In this document: piece after piece, positions 1-7,079 of the stretch
How the letters are laid out: each line of letters begins with the position of its first letter
How positions within the stretch are numbered: position 1 is the stretch's first letter
Assembly: GCF_001552635.1 (NCBI RefSeq)
Contig: NZ_BCRO01000098.1
Location: 1 to 48,170, forward strand
Origin: Actinomadura hibisca NBRC 15177
GTDB taxonomy: Bacteria; Actinomycetota; Actinomycetes; Streptosporangiales; Streptosporangiaceae
Length of the DNA stretch: 48,170 nucleotides
Direction: 5' to 3'
Translations under genes and position numbers: made by a program
The notes under the pieces: model-generated
What the model saw: only the letters and a program-made list of their open reading frames with translations
What the model was told of the DNA's origin: nothing
The model's database searches: none

Positions 1-42
1 CCCCGGTGGCCGGGGTAGCTGGGCATGTTCGGGCCCGGGGTT

Positions 43-392
43 GAGGTAGTTGATCACGCGCGGAGTGCGGGATTGGGGTAGTTGCGCGGGAGCGCGGGTT
101 GAGGTTGTTGCGCGGGAGCGCGGATTGGGGTTGTTGCGCGGAGTGCGGGTTGAGGTTGTTGCTTGAGCGCGGAGGGCTGGGTTGAGGTAGTTGATCACGT
201 GTGGGGCACGGGGCGAGGTCGGCGTGATGGTGTGGGCGCGCGGCTGAGGCTGTTGGTCACGTGTGGGTCGCAGGGCTGGGGTTGTTGGTCATGTGTCGCA
301 CACGGGGCTGAGCCTGTTGGTCACTTGTCAAGCATCGGACTAAGGCTGCTGATCACATGTCACACACAGGCTAAGGCCGCTGGTCACATATG
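43..392. repeat. Degenerate tandem repeat array, ~31-bp unit
   Basis: A core resembling GAGGTTGTTGGTCACGTGT recurs with starts near 43, 75, 101, 127, 152, 184, 215, 246, 278, 310, 342 and 373. Most steps are 31-32 bp, with three shorter steps of 25-26 bp in the left part. Copies drift: the left ones carry GCGCGG after the core, the right ones CACGTGT or CACATGT, so several contain a palindromic CACGTG-like hexamer. The whole stretch from 1 to 449 has no gene I would accept; a 76-residue frame through it is itself made of repeats. Function is unknown. Confidence 0.75.
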
Positions 393-449
393 AAAGCTCG
401 GCATGACCTGACCAGGCGTCAGCCCCTCCCCATGGGGTAGGACGCGATC

Positions 450-947
450 ATGGCTGCTCAACGTGCTCGTCGGGCCTCTCGGGGCACCCTTGCCAAGACC
501 TCGCTGGCCGTCACCGCCGCCGCTACGGCTGGCGGGGTCGCCACCCGGCCGGACTCCTCCTGGTACGAGTCCCTGAACAAGCCCTCCTGGCAGCCGCCCC
601 CGCCCGTCTTCGGGCTTGTCTGGACGCCCTTGTACGGGCTCATCGCCTGGGCGGGCGCGCGGGCCCTGGACTCCTCCGCCACCTCCGGCGAGCGGGCTGG
701 TCTGCGGCGGGCGTTCGGCTGGAACCTCGCCCTCAACGCCGCCTGGACGCCCCTGTTCTTCACCGCGCGTGCGCCGCGTGCCGCCTTGGTCGAGGTCTTG
801 GCCCTGAACGCCGCCAACGTCCTTCTCGTGCGCCGGGCTTGGCGGGCGGATCGGCGTGCGGCGGTCTTGCTCGCGCCCTACCTGGGCTGGACCGCCTTCG
901 CCACGGCCCTCAACACCGCCATCGTTCGTCGTAACCCGCGCGGCTGA
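450..947 (+). CDS. tspO: TspO/MBR family membrane protein
   Basis: This is a 165-residue protein of the TspO/MBR (tryptophan-rich sensory protein, peripheral benzodiazepine receptor-like) family, which binds porphyrins and other hydrophobic ligands in the membrane. The diagnostic N-terminal segment WYESLNKPSW followed by QPPP and VFGLVWTPLY lies at about residues 38-63, and WNLALNAAWTPLFF follows at about 91-104. Five hydrophobic segments fit the five-helix fold. A basic N-terminal extension of about 25 residues precedes the first helix. The ATG lies shortly after a GGGGTAGGA purine stretch. The gene stands alone, between the repeat array on the left and a hairpin plus convergent signalling genes on the right. 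The family call is secure; the ligand is not known. Confidence 0.9.
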   Translation: MAAQRARRASRGTLAKTSLAVTAAATAGGVATRPDSSWYESLNKPSWQPPPPVFGLVWTPLYGLIAWAGARALDSSATSGERAGLRRAFGWNLALNAAWTPLFFTARAPRAALVEVLALNAANVLLVRRAWRADRRAAVLLAPYLGWTAFATALNTAIVRRNPRG

Positions 948-963
948 CGGCTTCTCGGCGAGA

Positions 964-1046
964 AGGCCCGCCGCTCAGGGAGCCCTGAGAGCCCTGAGAG
1001 CCCTGAGAGCCCTGAGAGCTCTGAGAGTTCAGGGAGCGGCGGGCCT
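964..1046. terminator. Long hairpin with 9-bp tandem repeats in its loop
   Basis: AGGCCCGCCGCTC (964-976) is the exact reverse complement of GAGCGGCGGGCCT (1034-1046). The interval holds about five tandem copies of AGAGCCCTG, decaying to AGAGCTCTG and AGAGTTCAG. CTCAGGG at the left edge can also pair with the CCCTGAG units, so alternative foldings exist. It sits between the convergent tspO and GTPase genes and most likely terminates both. Confidence 0.6.
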
Positions 1047-1063
1047 CGAAGCCAGCTAGGCCG

Positions 1064-1660
1064 TCACGCCTTCTGCGTCTCCGGTACCAGGCCGCGCGTT
1101 TTCATCGCGTGCAGCACCAGGTCGATCAGCACCTTCTTGCACGAGGCCAGGCTGCGGGCGTCGCACAACATCACCGGGACGTCGGGGCCCAGGTTCAGGG
1201 CCATCTGGATCTCCGTCAGGTCGAACTGCTGCGCGCCCTCGAAGCAGTTCACCGCCACCACGAACGGGGTGCCCCGGCGCTCGAAGTAGTCCACCGACGG
1301 GAAGCAGTCCGACAGGCGGCGCGTGTCCGCGAGCACCACCGCGCCCAGGGCCCCCAGCGCCACCTCGTCCCACATGAACCAGAACCGTTCCTGGCCCGGG
1401 GTCCCGAACAGGTAGAGGACGTACTCCTCCTGCATCGTGATGCGGCCGAAGTCCATCGCCACCGTGGTCGTCTTCTTCTTCTCCACGCCGGAGACGTCGT
1501 CCACGCCGATGCTCTCGTCGGTGAGGATCTCCTCGGTCCGCAGCGGCCTGGTCTCCGAGACCGTGCCGACCATGGTGGTCTTGCCGACGCCGAAGCCGCC
1601 CGCGATAACGATCTTCACAGCCGTGGGCAGCCGGCGGCCGTCAGAGCGCCCGGAGACCAT
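1064..1660 (-). CDS. Conservon-type small GTPase (CvnD-like)
   Basis: A 198-residue GTP-binding protein of the actinomycete conservon family (CvnD, ATP/GTP-binding protein), related to MglA/Ras-like GTPases. The P-loop GGFGVGKTT is at residues 21-29 and the G3 switch FGTPGQERFWF near 85-95. The guanine-recognition segment reads VNCFEGAQQFD rather than the canonical NKxD, as in relatives. The ATG start overlaps the end of the upstream DUF742 gene by 20 bp, so it is the last gene of a translationally coupled set (kinase-tail protein, RLC7, DUF742, GTPase). In other conservons these proteins form a membrane-associated complex resembling a eukaryotic G-protein system. The complex should be cytoplasmic here, because no membrane kinase is encoded beside it. 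Confidence 0.9.
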   Translation of the reverse strand: MVSGRSDGRRLPTAVKIVIAGGFGVGKTTMVGTVSETRPLRTEEILTDESIGVDDVSGVEKKKTTTVAMDFGRITMQEEYVLYLFGTPGQERFWFMWDEVALGALGAVVLADTRRLSDCFPSVDYFERRGTPFVVAVNCFEGAQQFDLTEIQMALNLGPDVPVMLCDARSLASCKKVLIDLVLHAMKTRGLVPETQKA

Positions 1661-2060
1661 CGATCACCGCCTTGTAGAGCCTGATGTCGTGCATGTCCGC
1701 CTCGGGTTCGGGCTCCTGCATCGTGATGAAGCCCTTGTCGAGCAGGTCCCCGAGCAGGACCCGCACGGTGGCGACCGGGAGGTCGAGAAGGCCGGTCAGC
1801 TCGGCGACCGAGGTGACCGACTGGCACAGGCGCACGATCGCCAGGTGCTCGGGGCCGAGGCCGATGGCGGTGTCGGGTTCGGGACCGGCCGCGACCACCA
1901 GGGTGATCAGGTCGAACCTGCCGCGGGTCGGCTCGATCCGGCCGCTGGTCATCACGTAGGGGCGCACCATCGGGCCCACGTGCTCGTCCAGGAGGCGTTC
2001 GGGCGGGTACTCCTGCTGGGGCCGCTCGGGCCACTGTGCTGGATCCTCCGGCGGCATCAT
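1641..2060 (-). CDS. DUF742 conservon protein (CvnC-like)
   Basis: A 139-residue DUF742 protein. After a Pro/Glu-rich start, residues 31-50 read VRPYVMTSGRIEPTRGRFDL, the family signature. A winged-helix-like region follows (about 75-135), with LCQSVTSVAELTGLLDLPVA and VRVLLGDLLDKGFI typical of an HTH that selects a DNA- or protein-binding helix. The start is one of two adjacent ATG codons that overlap the RLC7 stop (ATGA), so translation is coupled. In conservons CvnC binds the GTPase-RLC7 complex; its precise biochemical role is unsettled. Neighbours on both sides confirm the assignment. Confidence 0.9.
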   Translation of the reverse strand: MMPPEDPAQWPERPQQEYPPERLLDEHVGPMVRPYVMTSGRIEPTRGRFDLITLVVAAGPEPDTAIGLGPEHLAIVRLCQSVTSVAELTGLLDLPVATVRVLLGDLLDKGFITMQEPEPEADMHDIRLYKAVIDGLRAL

Positions 2061-2479
2061 GACAGGGGGCGCTCCCCGGTCTCGGTGCGCGACGGCGTGG
2101 ACAGGTGGTGGCCCATGCTGGTGACCAGCATCGCCATCTCGTAGGCGATCAGGCCCACATCGGCCTCCTCGTCCGACAGCACGGCCAGGCACGCGCCCTT
2201 GCCCGCCACCGAGACCAGCATGAACGCCGACTGCATCTCCACGATCGTCTGCCGGACCGGGCCGCCGCCGAAGCGGGTCCCCGCGCCCTTGGCCAGGCTC
2301 TGGATGCCCGCCGCCACCGCCGCCAGGTGCTCGCCGTCGTCCTGCGACATGGCCGCCGAGGAGGCCATCAGCAGGCCGTCGGCCGACAGGACGACCGCGT
2401 GCCGCGCGTGCGGCAGCCGGTTGACCAGGTCGTCCAGCAACCAGCTCAGATCGGCCGCCGAACCCGCCTTCTGCATCAC
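2057..2479 (-). CDS. Roadblock/LC7 domain protein (CvnB-like)
   Basis: A 140-residue roadblock/LC7 protein, the likely partner (GAP-like or scaffold) of the GTPase two genes downstream, by analogy with MglB. Residues 10-50 (DLSWLLDDLVNRLPHARHAVVLSADGLLMA) carry the roadblock signature seen in conservon CvnB. The rest, with AVAAGIQSLAKGAG and GLIAYEMAMLVTSMGHHL, is typical throughout the family. Its ATG overlaps the preceding gene's stop by 4 bp (ATGA) and its own stop overlaps the next gene the same way. Full length; nothing unusual. Confidence 0.92.
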   Translation of the reverse strand: MMQKAGSAADLSWLLDDLVNRLPHARHAVVLSADGLLMASSAAMSQDDGEHLAAVAAGIQSLAKGAGTRFGGGPVRQTIVEMQSAFMLVSVAGKGACLAVLSDEEADVGLIAYEMAMLVTSMGHHLSTPSRTETGERPLS

Positions 2480-3072
2480 TGCTCGTCCTCGCCTTCTGCT
2501 TCGTTGCCCAGGGCTTGTGCCTCGCTCCGGCCGCGCCGGGTGCCACGCTGGTAGGAGCCCATGATCCGCTGGATCTCCGCGGGCGAGCGGGCCGGGCCGC
2601 CCGGCTCGTCGGCGGGCTCGCCGGCGGCCGGCTTCTCGTCGGCGCGCAGCGGCGGGGCCAGGTTCGCCTGCGGCACCCGGACGGGCAGCCCGGACGGGGT
2701 GCTGGGGACTTCGGGCACGGTGGGCTGGTCCTCCTCGGCGGGGTCGGGCTGCGCGACGCGGCGCGTCGGCGCGTCGGCCTCCGTCCGGTGCCGGACGGGG
2801 CGCGAACGCGGGAACGGGACGGTCGCCGACGCCGGCAGCGGGCGCGGCCGGCGCGGTTCCCGCGGCGTCTCGACCGTCTTTCCGGGACGCCGTTCCGGGC
2901 GCGTGACGGGGCCGTCCGCGAGCGGTCGCCGTACGTCATCGGGAGTGGCCGCACCGCTCACGACCTGGGCGAACCTTCCGCGCAGGACGGTCCACGCCGC
3001 GCCGACCCACCGTGCGGTCAGTGGCAGCGGCGCCACGTCCTCCGTCCGCACACCGGGGTTGCGGAAACGCAT
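2476..3072 (-). CDS. Conservon kinase C-terminal tail without kinase (CvnA-like remnant)
   Basis: A 198-residue, Pro/Arg/Glu-rich, probably disordered protein in the place where a conservon sensor kinase (CvnA, normally 500-1000 residues with nitrate-sensing, HAMP and HATPase domains) is expected. Only the kinase tail is recognisable: PVRVPQANLAPPLR in the middle of the protein and RSPAEIQRIMGSYQRGTRRG near the end, which match the C-terminal motifs of CvnA. I see no transmembrane helix, HAMP, His box or ATP-binding N/G boxes. The start is taken at the ATG, 18 bp inside a TTG alternative. It overlaps the RLC7 gene by 4 bp. It could be a decayed kinase or a genuine minimal partner protein; the intact frame and coupling favour a retained function. 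Confidence 0.7.
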   Translation of the reverse strand: MRFRNPGVRTEDVAPLPLTARWVGAAWTVLRGRFAQVVSGAATPDDVRRPLADGPVTRPERRPGKTVETPREPRRPRPLPASATVPFPRSRPVRHRTEADAPTRRVAQPDPAEEDQPTVPEVPSTPSGLPVRVPQANLAPPLRADEKPAAGEPADEPGGPARSPAEIQRIMGSYQRGTRRGRSEAQALGNEAEGEDEQ

Positions 3073-3277
3073 TACGAATCGCCCCAACAATTGTCATGGT
3101 GCCTGCGATGCGCGGTGCTTTGACCAGTATGCGAGACACGGGCGGCGGGGGTTGCTGCGCACGGCGATATTTCTGGTTCGCGCACCGCAGAACCTTACCA
3201 ACGCGATCAAAGCCGCTCAAGGTGAATGGTTTACCGGAAAGCTCTCACCAGGTAACGGAGGCGTGATGTGGCGTAAT

Positions 3278-4963
3278 TCACGTCGCGGAAACGCGTCCCC
3301 CGGAGTCGGCGAGGTGGAGGGCGGCCAGGACGGCGGCCCGGACGATGGCGACGGGGCGGTAAAGGTCCTTGTCGTGCCACAGCGGCGGCTTGTCCGAATC
3401 CAGGTCACCGCTCAGCACCGCCGACCGCAGCAGCGCGGCGCCCTGCGCGACGGCGTCGGCGGCCTCCGCCGGGACGTTCCGAGCCAGCAGGAGCAACTGC
3501 AACGCGTAAGCGGTCTCCTCGGCGGTCCCGCCGAAATCCCCCCAGGAGCCGTCGGCGTTCTGGGTGGCCAGTATCCAGCGGACCGCGCGCGCCACCGACG
3601 TCGCAGAGGCGGGACCGCCGAATTCGTCCAGCGCGAGCGCGGCGGAGAACGTCGCGTAATACGGGGAGGCGTGCCAGCGGTCGTGCCAGCGGCCGTCGTC
3701 CTGCTGCTGGGTGCGGAGCCAGGAAGCGGCCTTGTCCGCGGATGTGGCGTAACGCGCGGCGTTCGCGCCGCCTCCCGTATCGGCCAGATAGTGGCCGAAC
3801 GCCTCCAGAACATGCGCGTTGGTGGTAATCGAGCGGCCGTTCTCGCCCCGCCAGGTGCAGAAATGCGTCGCGGTCTCGTATTTCCACAACAGGTCGGGCG
3901 GATGGGGCACGCCCAGCAGGGACAGCGCGTACAGCAGTCCGGAGCTGCTGTCGGCGTCGTCGGGCAGCCCGGCCCCGCCCGGCACACCGGACGGGCCGAG
4001 GGACGCGCGCATCTCGGCGAGCAGGGCGGGCGGCACCGTGACCGGGACCCCGGCGCGGGCCAGCCAGCTCAGCACCCAGCCGCGCTCGAAGTTGGTGATC
4101 GGGACGGCGACGGGCACCGGCCCGCCGTGCTGCCGGACGGCCTCCTCCAGGTAGCGGCGGAGGGCGGCGGCCTCGGCGGGATCGGACGTCAGGTCCCCGA
4201 TCCCGTCCGGACCGAGCCACGCGGCGGTCGCGGCGGGCGACGCGCCGATCGTCCGCGGCGCGTCGGGACCGGCCGGTCCGTCGCCGCCCACGGCCACCGA
4301 GGGGACGGAGGGCGCGCCGACGGCGGCCTCTCCCGCGATCTCCAGCGCGTGCAGCAACTTCTCCGGCAGCTCGGTGCCCAGTTCCAGCAGGTCGCCGACG
4401 ACGGGCAGCAGCGCGCCGTCCATCCCGGCGGGCAGCGGCGGCGGGCCCGCCTCCGTCCAGTGCTCCAGCCCGGCCGGCGGGCGTTCCCGCATCCCGTCCA
4501 GCAGCCGCCCGATCCGGATGATCAGCGACGGGGCGATGTGCTCGATCGCGGGCATGTCCGGCAGCTCCAGCGGACCCGCGAGCGGACCGGCCAGGACCTC
4601 CAGCCCCCGGAGCGCGCACTTGACCAGCACGGCCGGTTCGACGGCGGTCTCCCCGGCGGCGACGGCCGAGAGCGCCGCCTCGGTCGCGCTCAACGTCGGG
4701 ACCAGCGCGTATCCGGGAAGGGGCGGCCCCCAGGCGCCGTCGGAACGCTGGGTCTCCACCAGGAACCGCAACCGCTCGGCGTGGCCGGTCAGCCAGGGGG
4801 CCAGCGACACCAGGCGGCCGGTCTCGTACACCGAGGGCGAGGACCGGCCCCACGGCTCGGCCGTCAGCCCGGCCACGAGCCCGGCGGCCGCGTCGGCCGC
4901 GCCGGGGAAACCTGCGCTCGCGGGCGGTGCGGTCATGACGATGCCGGCGGAGTCCAGTGTCAC
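3278..4963 (-). CDS. Class II terpene (diterpene) cyclase-like protein
   Basis: A 561-residue alpha/alpha-barrel protein of the prenyltransferase/squalene-cyclase superfamily, resembling bacterial class II diterpene cyclases that protonate geranylgeranyl diphosphate to labdadienyl/copalyl diphosphate. Supporting segments are FLVETQRSDGAWGPPLPGY then ALVPTLSATEAALSA (about residues 68-102) and QW-like repeats near the C-terminus (LRTQQQDDGRWHDRWHA; LATQNADGSWGDFGGTAEE). The protonation motif region reads LPDDADSSSGLLYAL (residues 333-347), that is DxDS instead of DxDD. I see no class I DDxxD partner gene nearby. The start is a GTG; an ATG nine codons in is an alternative. It is transcribed towards the conservon genes, leaving a 187-bp gap. 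Substrate is inferred from the family only. Confidence 0.7.
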   Translation of the reverse strand: MTLDSAGIVMTAPPASAGFPGAADAAAGLVAGLTAEPWGRSSPSVYETGRLVSLAPWLTGHAERLRFLVETQRSDGAWGPPLPGYALVPTLSATEAALSAVAAGETAVEPAVLVKCALRGLEVLAGPLAGPLELPDMPAIEHIAPSLIIRIGRLLDGMRERPPAGLEHWTEAGPPPLPAGMDGALLPVVGDLLELGTELPEKLLHALEIAGEAAVGAPSVPSVAVGGDGPAGPDAPRTIGASPAATAAWLGPDGIGDLTSDPAEAAALRRYLEEAVRQHGGPVPVAVPITNFERGWVLSWLARAGVPVTVPPALLAEMRASLGPSGVPGGAGLPDDADSSSGLLYALSLLGVPHPPDLLWKYETATHFCTWRGENGRSITTNAHVLEAFGHYLADTGGGANAARYATSADKAASWLRTQQQDDGRWHDRWHASPYYATFSAALALDEFGGPASATSVARAVRWILATQNADGSWGDFGGTAEETAYALQLLLLARNVPAEAADAVAQGAALLRSAVLSGDLDSDKPPLWHDKDLYRPVAIVRAAVLAALHLADSGGRVSAT

Positions 4964-5348
4964 AACGTGCTCCCGTGCTCGCCGTTGCCATGGAAAGCGG
5001 GCGGCGGACCGGCGTCGACTGGCATGCGAGAGGCCCCTCAGGACGAAGTGGAGGCCGGGAACCGGAGCAGGGAGGCTGCGGTTTCGACCGTCTACTACTC
5101 TTTAGGTGCTTTTGGGCTGCATGAGCGTTATGCGAGGATCTGGGGAAGTATCACATGGCGGAAAACTGCTAACAAGAGGTGCGGCGGTGGGAAATTAATA
5201 CACCTCCAGGTGATCTCGATCACATTTCTGCGGCCATCTCACCAGCCGGGATTTCCTGACAGAAGAGGCGGCGGGCATGTCATCTCATCGGTAAGGACCG
5301 AAGGGTGCTCGGGCGCATTGTTCGGACACATCGCCGCCGAAAGAAAAA
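4964..5348. other. 385-bp non-coding upstream region of the terpene cyclase
   Basis: No acceptable gene on either strand. The region is AT-richer than its surroundings, especially 5095-5250, as expected of a promoter region for the leftward cyclase gene. It contains the GTGA-N6-TCAC palindrome listed separately. I could not identify a convincing -35/-10 pair. Confidence 0.5.
5210..5223. promoter_or_regulatory. CRP/FNR-family-like palindrome
   Basis: GTGATCTCGATCAC is a perfect 6+2+6 palindrome that also fits GTGA-N6-TCAC, the core of CRP-family sites; with flanks it reads GGTGATCTCGATCACA. It lies about 250 bp upstream of the terpene cyclase start and about 600 bp from the next gene's start. 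Function is inferred from the sequence pattern alone. Confidence 0.4.
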
Positions 5349-5375
5349 AGCCCGCCGGAGGAATTCCGGCGGGCT
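5349..5375 (-). terminator. Intrinsic terminator of the secreted-protein gene
   Basis: AGCCCGCCGGA (5349-5359) pairs exactly with TCCGGCGGGCT (5365-5375) around a GGAAT loop. On the minus strand the stem is followed by a T-run, the complement of AAGAAAAAA. It lies 38 bp beyond the stop of the leftward gene at 5413. Confidence 0.85.
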
Positions 5376-5412
5376 CGGTTTGCGGTCCGCGGGGCGGACC
5401 GCCTCAAGATGC

Positions 5413-5823
5413 TCAGGGTGCGGTGCGGTTCGCCTCCGGGTTGAGCGGCGTCGGCAGCAGCGTCGGCCACGAGCGCCGGGTCGAGACCTTGACCTTGCCG
5501 GTCACCGTCCGCGGCCCGCAGTGCGCGGTGACGGTGTAGGAACCGGGCCGCACGTCCTTCTTCAACGTCGCGACGCCGGTGCCGAAGTCGGCCATGCCGC
5601 CGAGCGTCACGTTCCCGGCGAACGCGGGCGAGGACGCCCAGTGCCGCTGCGCGCCCACCGCGCAGCCCGGCACCCGCAGCTCCACCCGCTGGCCCGGCTG
5701 CGCCACCTTCGGGGCGACGGTGACGTGCTTGGACGCCGAGGCCGTCGCCTCACCCGCGGCGGGAGCCACCAGGCCCGCCGTCACCAGGGCCGCTCCGAGG
5801 GCGGTGATGCTCAGCAGGCGCAA
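5413..5823 (-). CDS. Secreted hypothetical protein
   Basis: A small exported protein of about 136 residues. I start it at a TTG because GAGGAG lies six bases upstream, and because the protein then begins with a clean Sec signal peptide: a short start with one Arg, a hydrophobic stretch LLSITALGAALVTAGLVAP, and likely cleavage after AGEATASA. An upstream ATG at 5868 would add 15 non-hydrophobic residues. The mature part has two cysteines (VPGCAVG and AHCGPR) that may form a disulfide and an Ig-like beta pattern (PGQRVELRVPGC; RPGSYTVTAHCG). I do not recognise a named family. It is monocistronic, with its own strong terminator. Confidence 0.75.
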   Translation of the reverse strand: MRLLSITALGAALVTAGLVAPAAGEATASASKHVTVAPKVAQPGQRVELRVPGCAVGAQRHWASSPAFAGNVTLGGMADFGTGVATLKKDVRPGSYTVTAHCGPRTVTGKVKVSTRRSWPTLLPTPLNPEANRTAP

Positions 5824-5945
5824 GGGGGACTCCTCGGTCAAACATGTAGGCGGTGTGACTTCCGGCACTTTAGTGGGTCGGGCTTGCCGACTCTAGAGAT
5901 GTCACCAAACCGGGAAAAGTTGCCCTCAACGCCAAGAAAAGGCCG

Positions 5946-6863
5946 TCACGCCGCCGGTTCGGTCACCCGGACCGCCTCGGCGCGGGCCGTCCGCCGGGCC
6001 CGGCGACCGGCGCGCAGGCCGTCGGCCGTGAGCACCAGCAGCGCCGCCCACACCAGCGCGAAGCCCGCCCAGCGGCCGGCCGGCATCTCCTCGTGCTGCA
6101 CCAGCAGGCCGATCAGGAACTGGAGGGACGGCGTCAGGTACTGGAGCATCCCGACGGTGCTCATCGGGATGCGGGTCGCCGCCGCGTTGAAGAGCATCAG
6201 CGGGATGGCCGTCACCACCCCGCCGCCCACCAGCAGCGCCACGTGCCCCGCGCCCTCGTGCCCGAAGGTGGCGCTCCCGTTGGCCTGGAGCAGCACCGCG
6301 AACGCCAGCGCGGGCAGGAACAGCACCGCGGTCTCGACCGCCAGGCTCTCCGCCGACGGCATGTCGGCGAACTTCTTGAGCAGCCCGTACGTGCCGAACG
6401 ACACGGCCAGCAGCAGCGCCATCCAGGGGAGGCGGCCGTAGTCGAAGGTCAGCGCGACCACCGCGAGCCCGCCGAGGCCCACCGCGAGCCACTGCCCGCC
6501 GCGCAGCCGCTCCCGGAAGACCAGGACGCCGAAGAGCACGCTGATCAGCGGGTTGATGAAGTAGCCGAGCGACGCCTCGATGGTGTGGCCGGTGTTGACG
6601 GCGTAGATGTAGGTGCCCCAGTTGGCCGTGATGAGGACCGCGGCGGCCGTCAGCAGGCCGAGCCGCCTGCGGGTGAGCGCGCGGAGCCAGCCCCAGTGGC
6701 GGCGGACGGCCAGCATCGCGAGCACCGCCACCAGCGACCACATGATCCGGTGGGCGAGGATCTCGGTCGCCCCGGCCGGCTTCAGCAGGGGCCAGTACAG
6801 GGGGAACAGGCCCCAGAGCGCGTAGGCGGCGATGCCGAACAACATTCCGCGACGGTTCACCAC
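5946..6863 (-). CDS. rarD: EamA/RarD-family transporter
   Basis: A ten-helix drug/metabolite transporter of the RarD branch. The N-terminal GMLFGIAAYALWGLFPLYWPLL, then EILAHRIMWSL, ANWGTYIYAVNTGHTIEASL and GYFINPLISVLFGVLVFRER are hallmarks of RarD, named for association with chloramphenicol sensitivity in E. coli; the substrate is unknown. I place the start at a GTG aligned with family N-termini. A TAGATT -10-like hexamer ends seven bases before this GTG, hinting at a leaderless transcript; an ATG at 6905 would add 14 residues that look unlike protein. The C-terminal tail is Arg-rich. It stands alone. Confidence 0.88.
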   Translation of the reverse strand: MVNRRGMLFGIAAYALWGLFPLYWPLLKPAGATEILAHRIMWSLVAVLAMLAVRRHWGWLRALTRRRLGLLTAAAVLITANWGTYIYAVNTGHTIEASLGYFINPLISVLFGVLVFRERLRGGQWLAVGLGGLAVVALTFDYGRLPWMALLLAVSFGTYGLLKKFADMPSAESLAVETAVLFLPALAFAVLLQANGSATFGHEGAGHVALLVGGGVVTAIPLMLFNAAATRIPMSTVGMLQYLTPSLQFLIGLLVQHEEMPAGRWAGFALVWAALLVLTADGLRAGRRARRTARAEAVRVTEPAA

Positions 6864-7079
6864 GAGCGGCAATCTAGCAGGATGTAAGCAGCCAAAACAG
6901 ATCATGCTGCTGACCGGGAGGACGGACCTACGCCCTATCCCGACGAGGCCGAGCCCGTCCGGGCGCCCCTGCCTGGTCCGCCGCTGAGCAAACCTGGGGC
7001 ATAACGGCAGATTGTCGCCACTCCGTCACGGGTAGTGCCCAGGGGAGAGACGGTGCGATTTCCAGGGGGAGGAAACGCC

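Noticed and set aside
163..393. 76-residue frame in the left repeat array
   Set aside because: It consists of translated repeats, lacks an RBS and has no family resemblance.
2561..5539. 992-residue plus-strand frame across the kinase-tail and terpene cyclase genes
   Set aside because: It is the antisense shadow of recognised genes, rich in Arg/Gly with no domain.
5413..5868. Upstream ATG at 5868 for the secreted protein
   Set aside because: It adds 15 polar residues before the signal peptide, whereas the TTG at 5823 has GAGGAG at ideal spacing.
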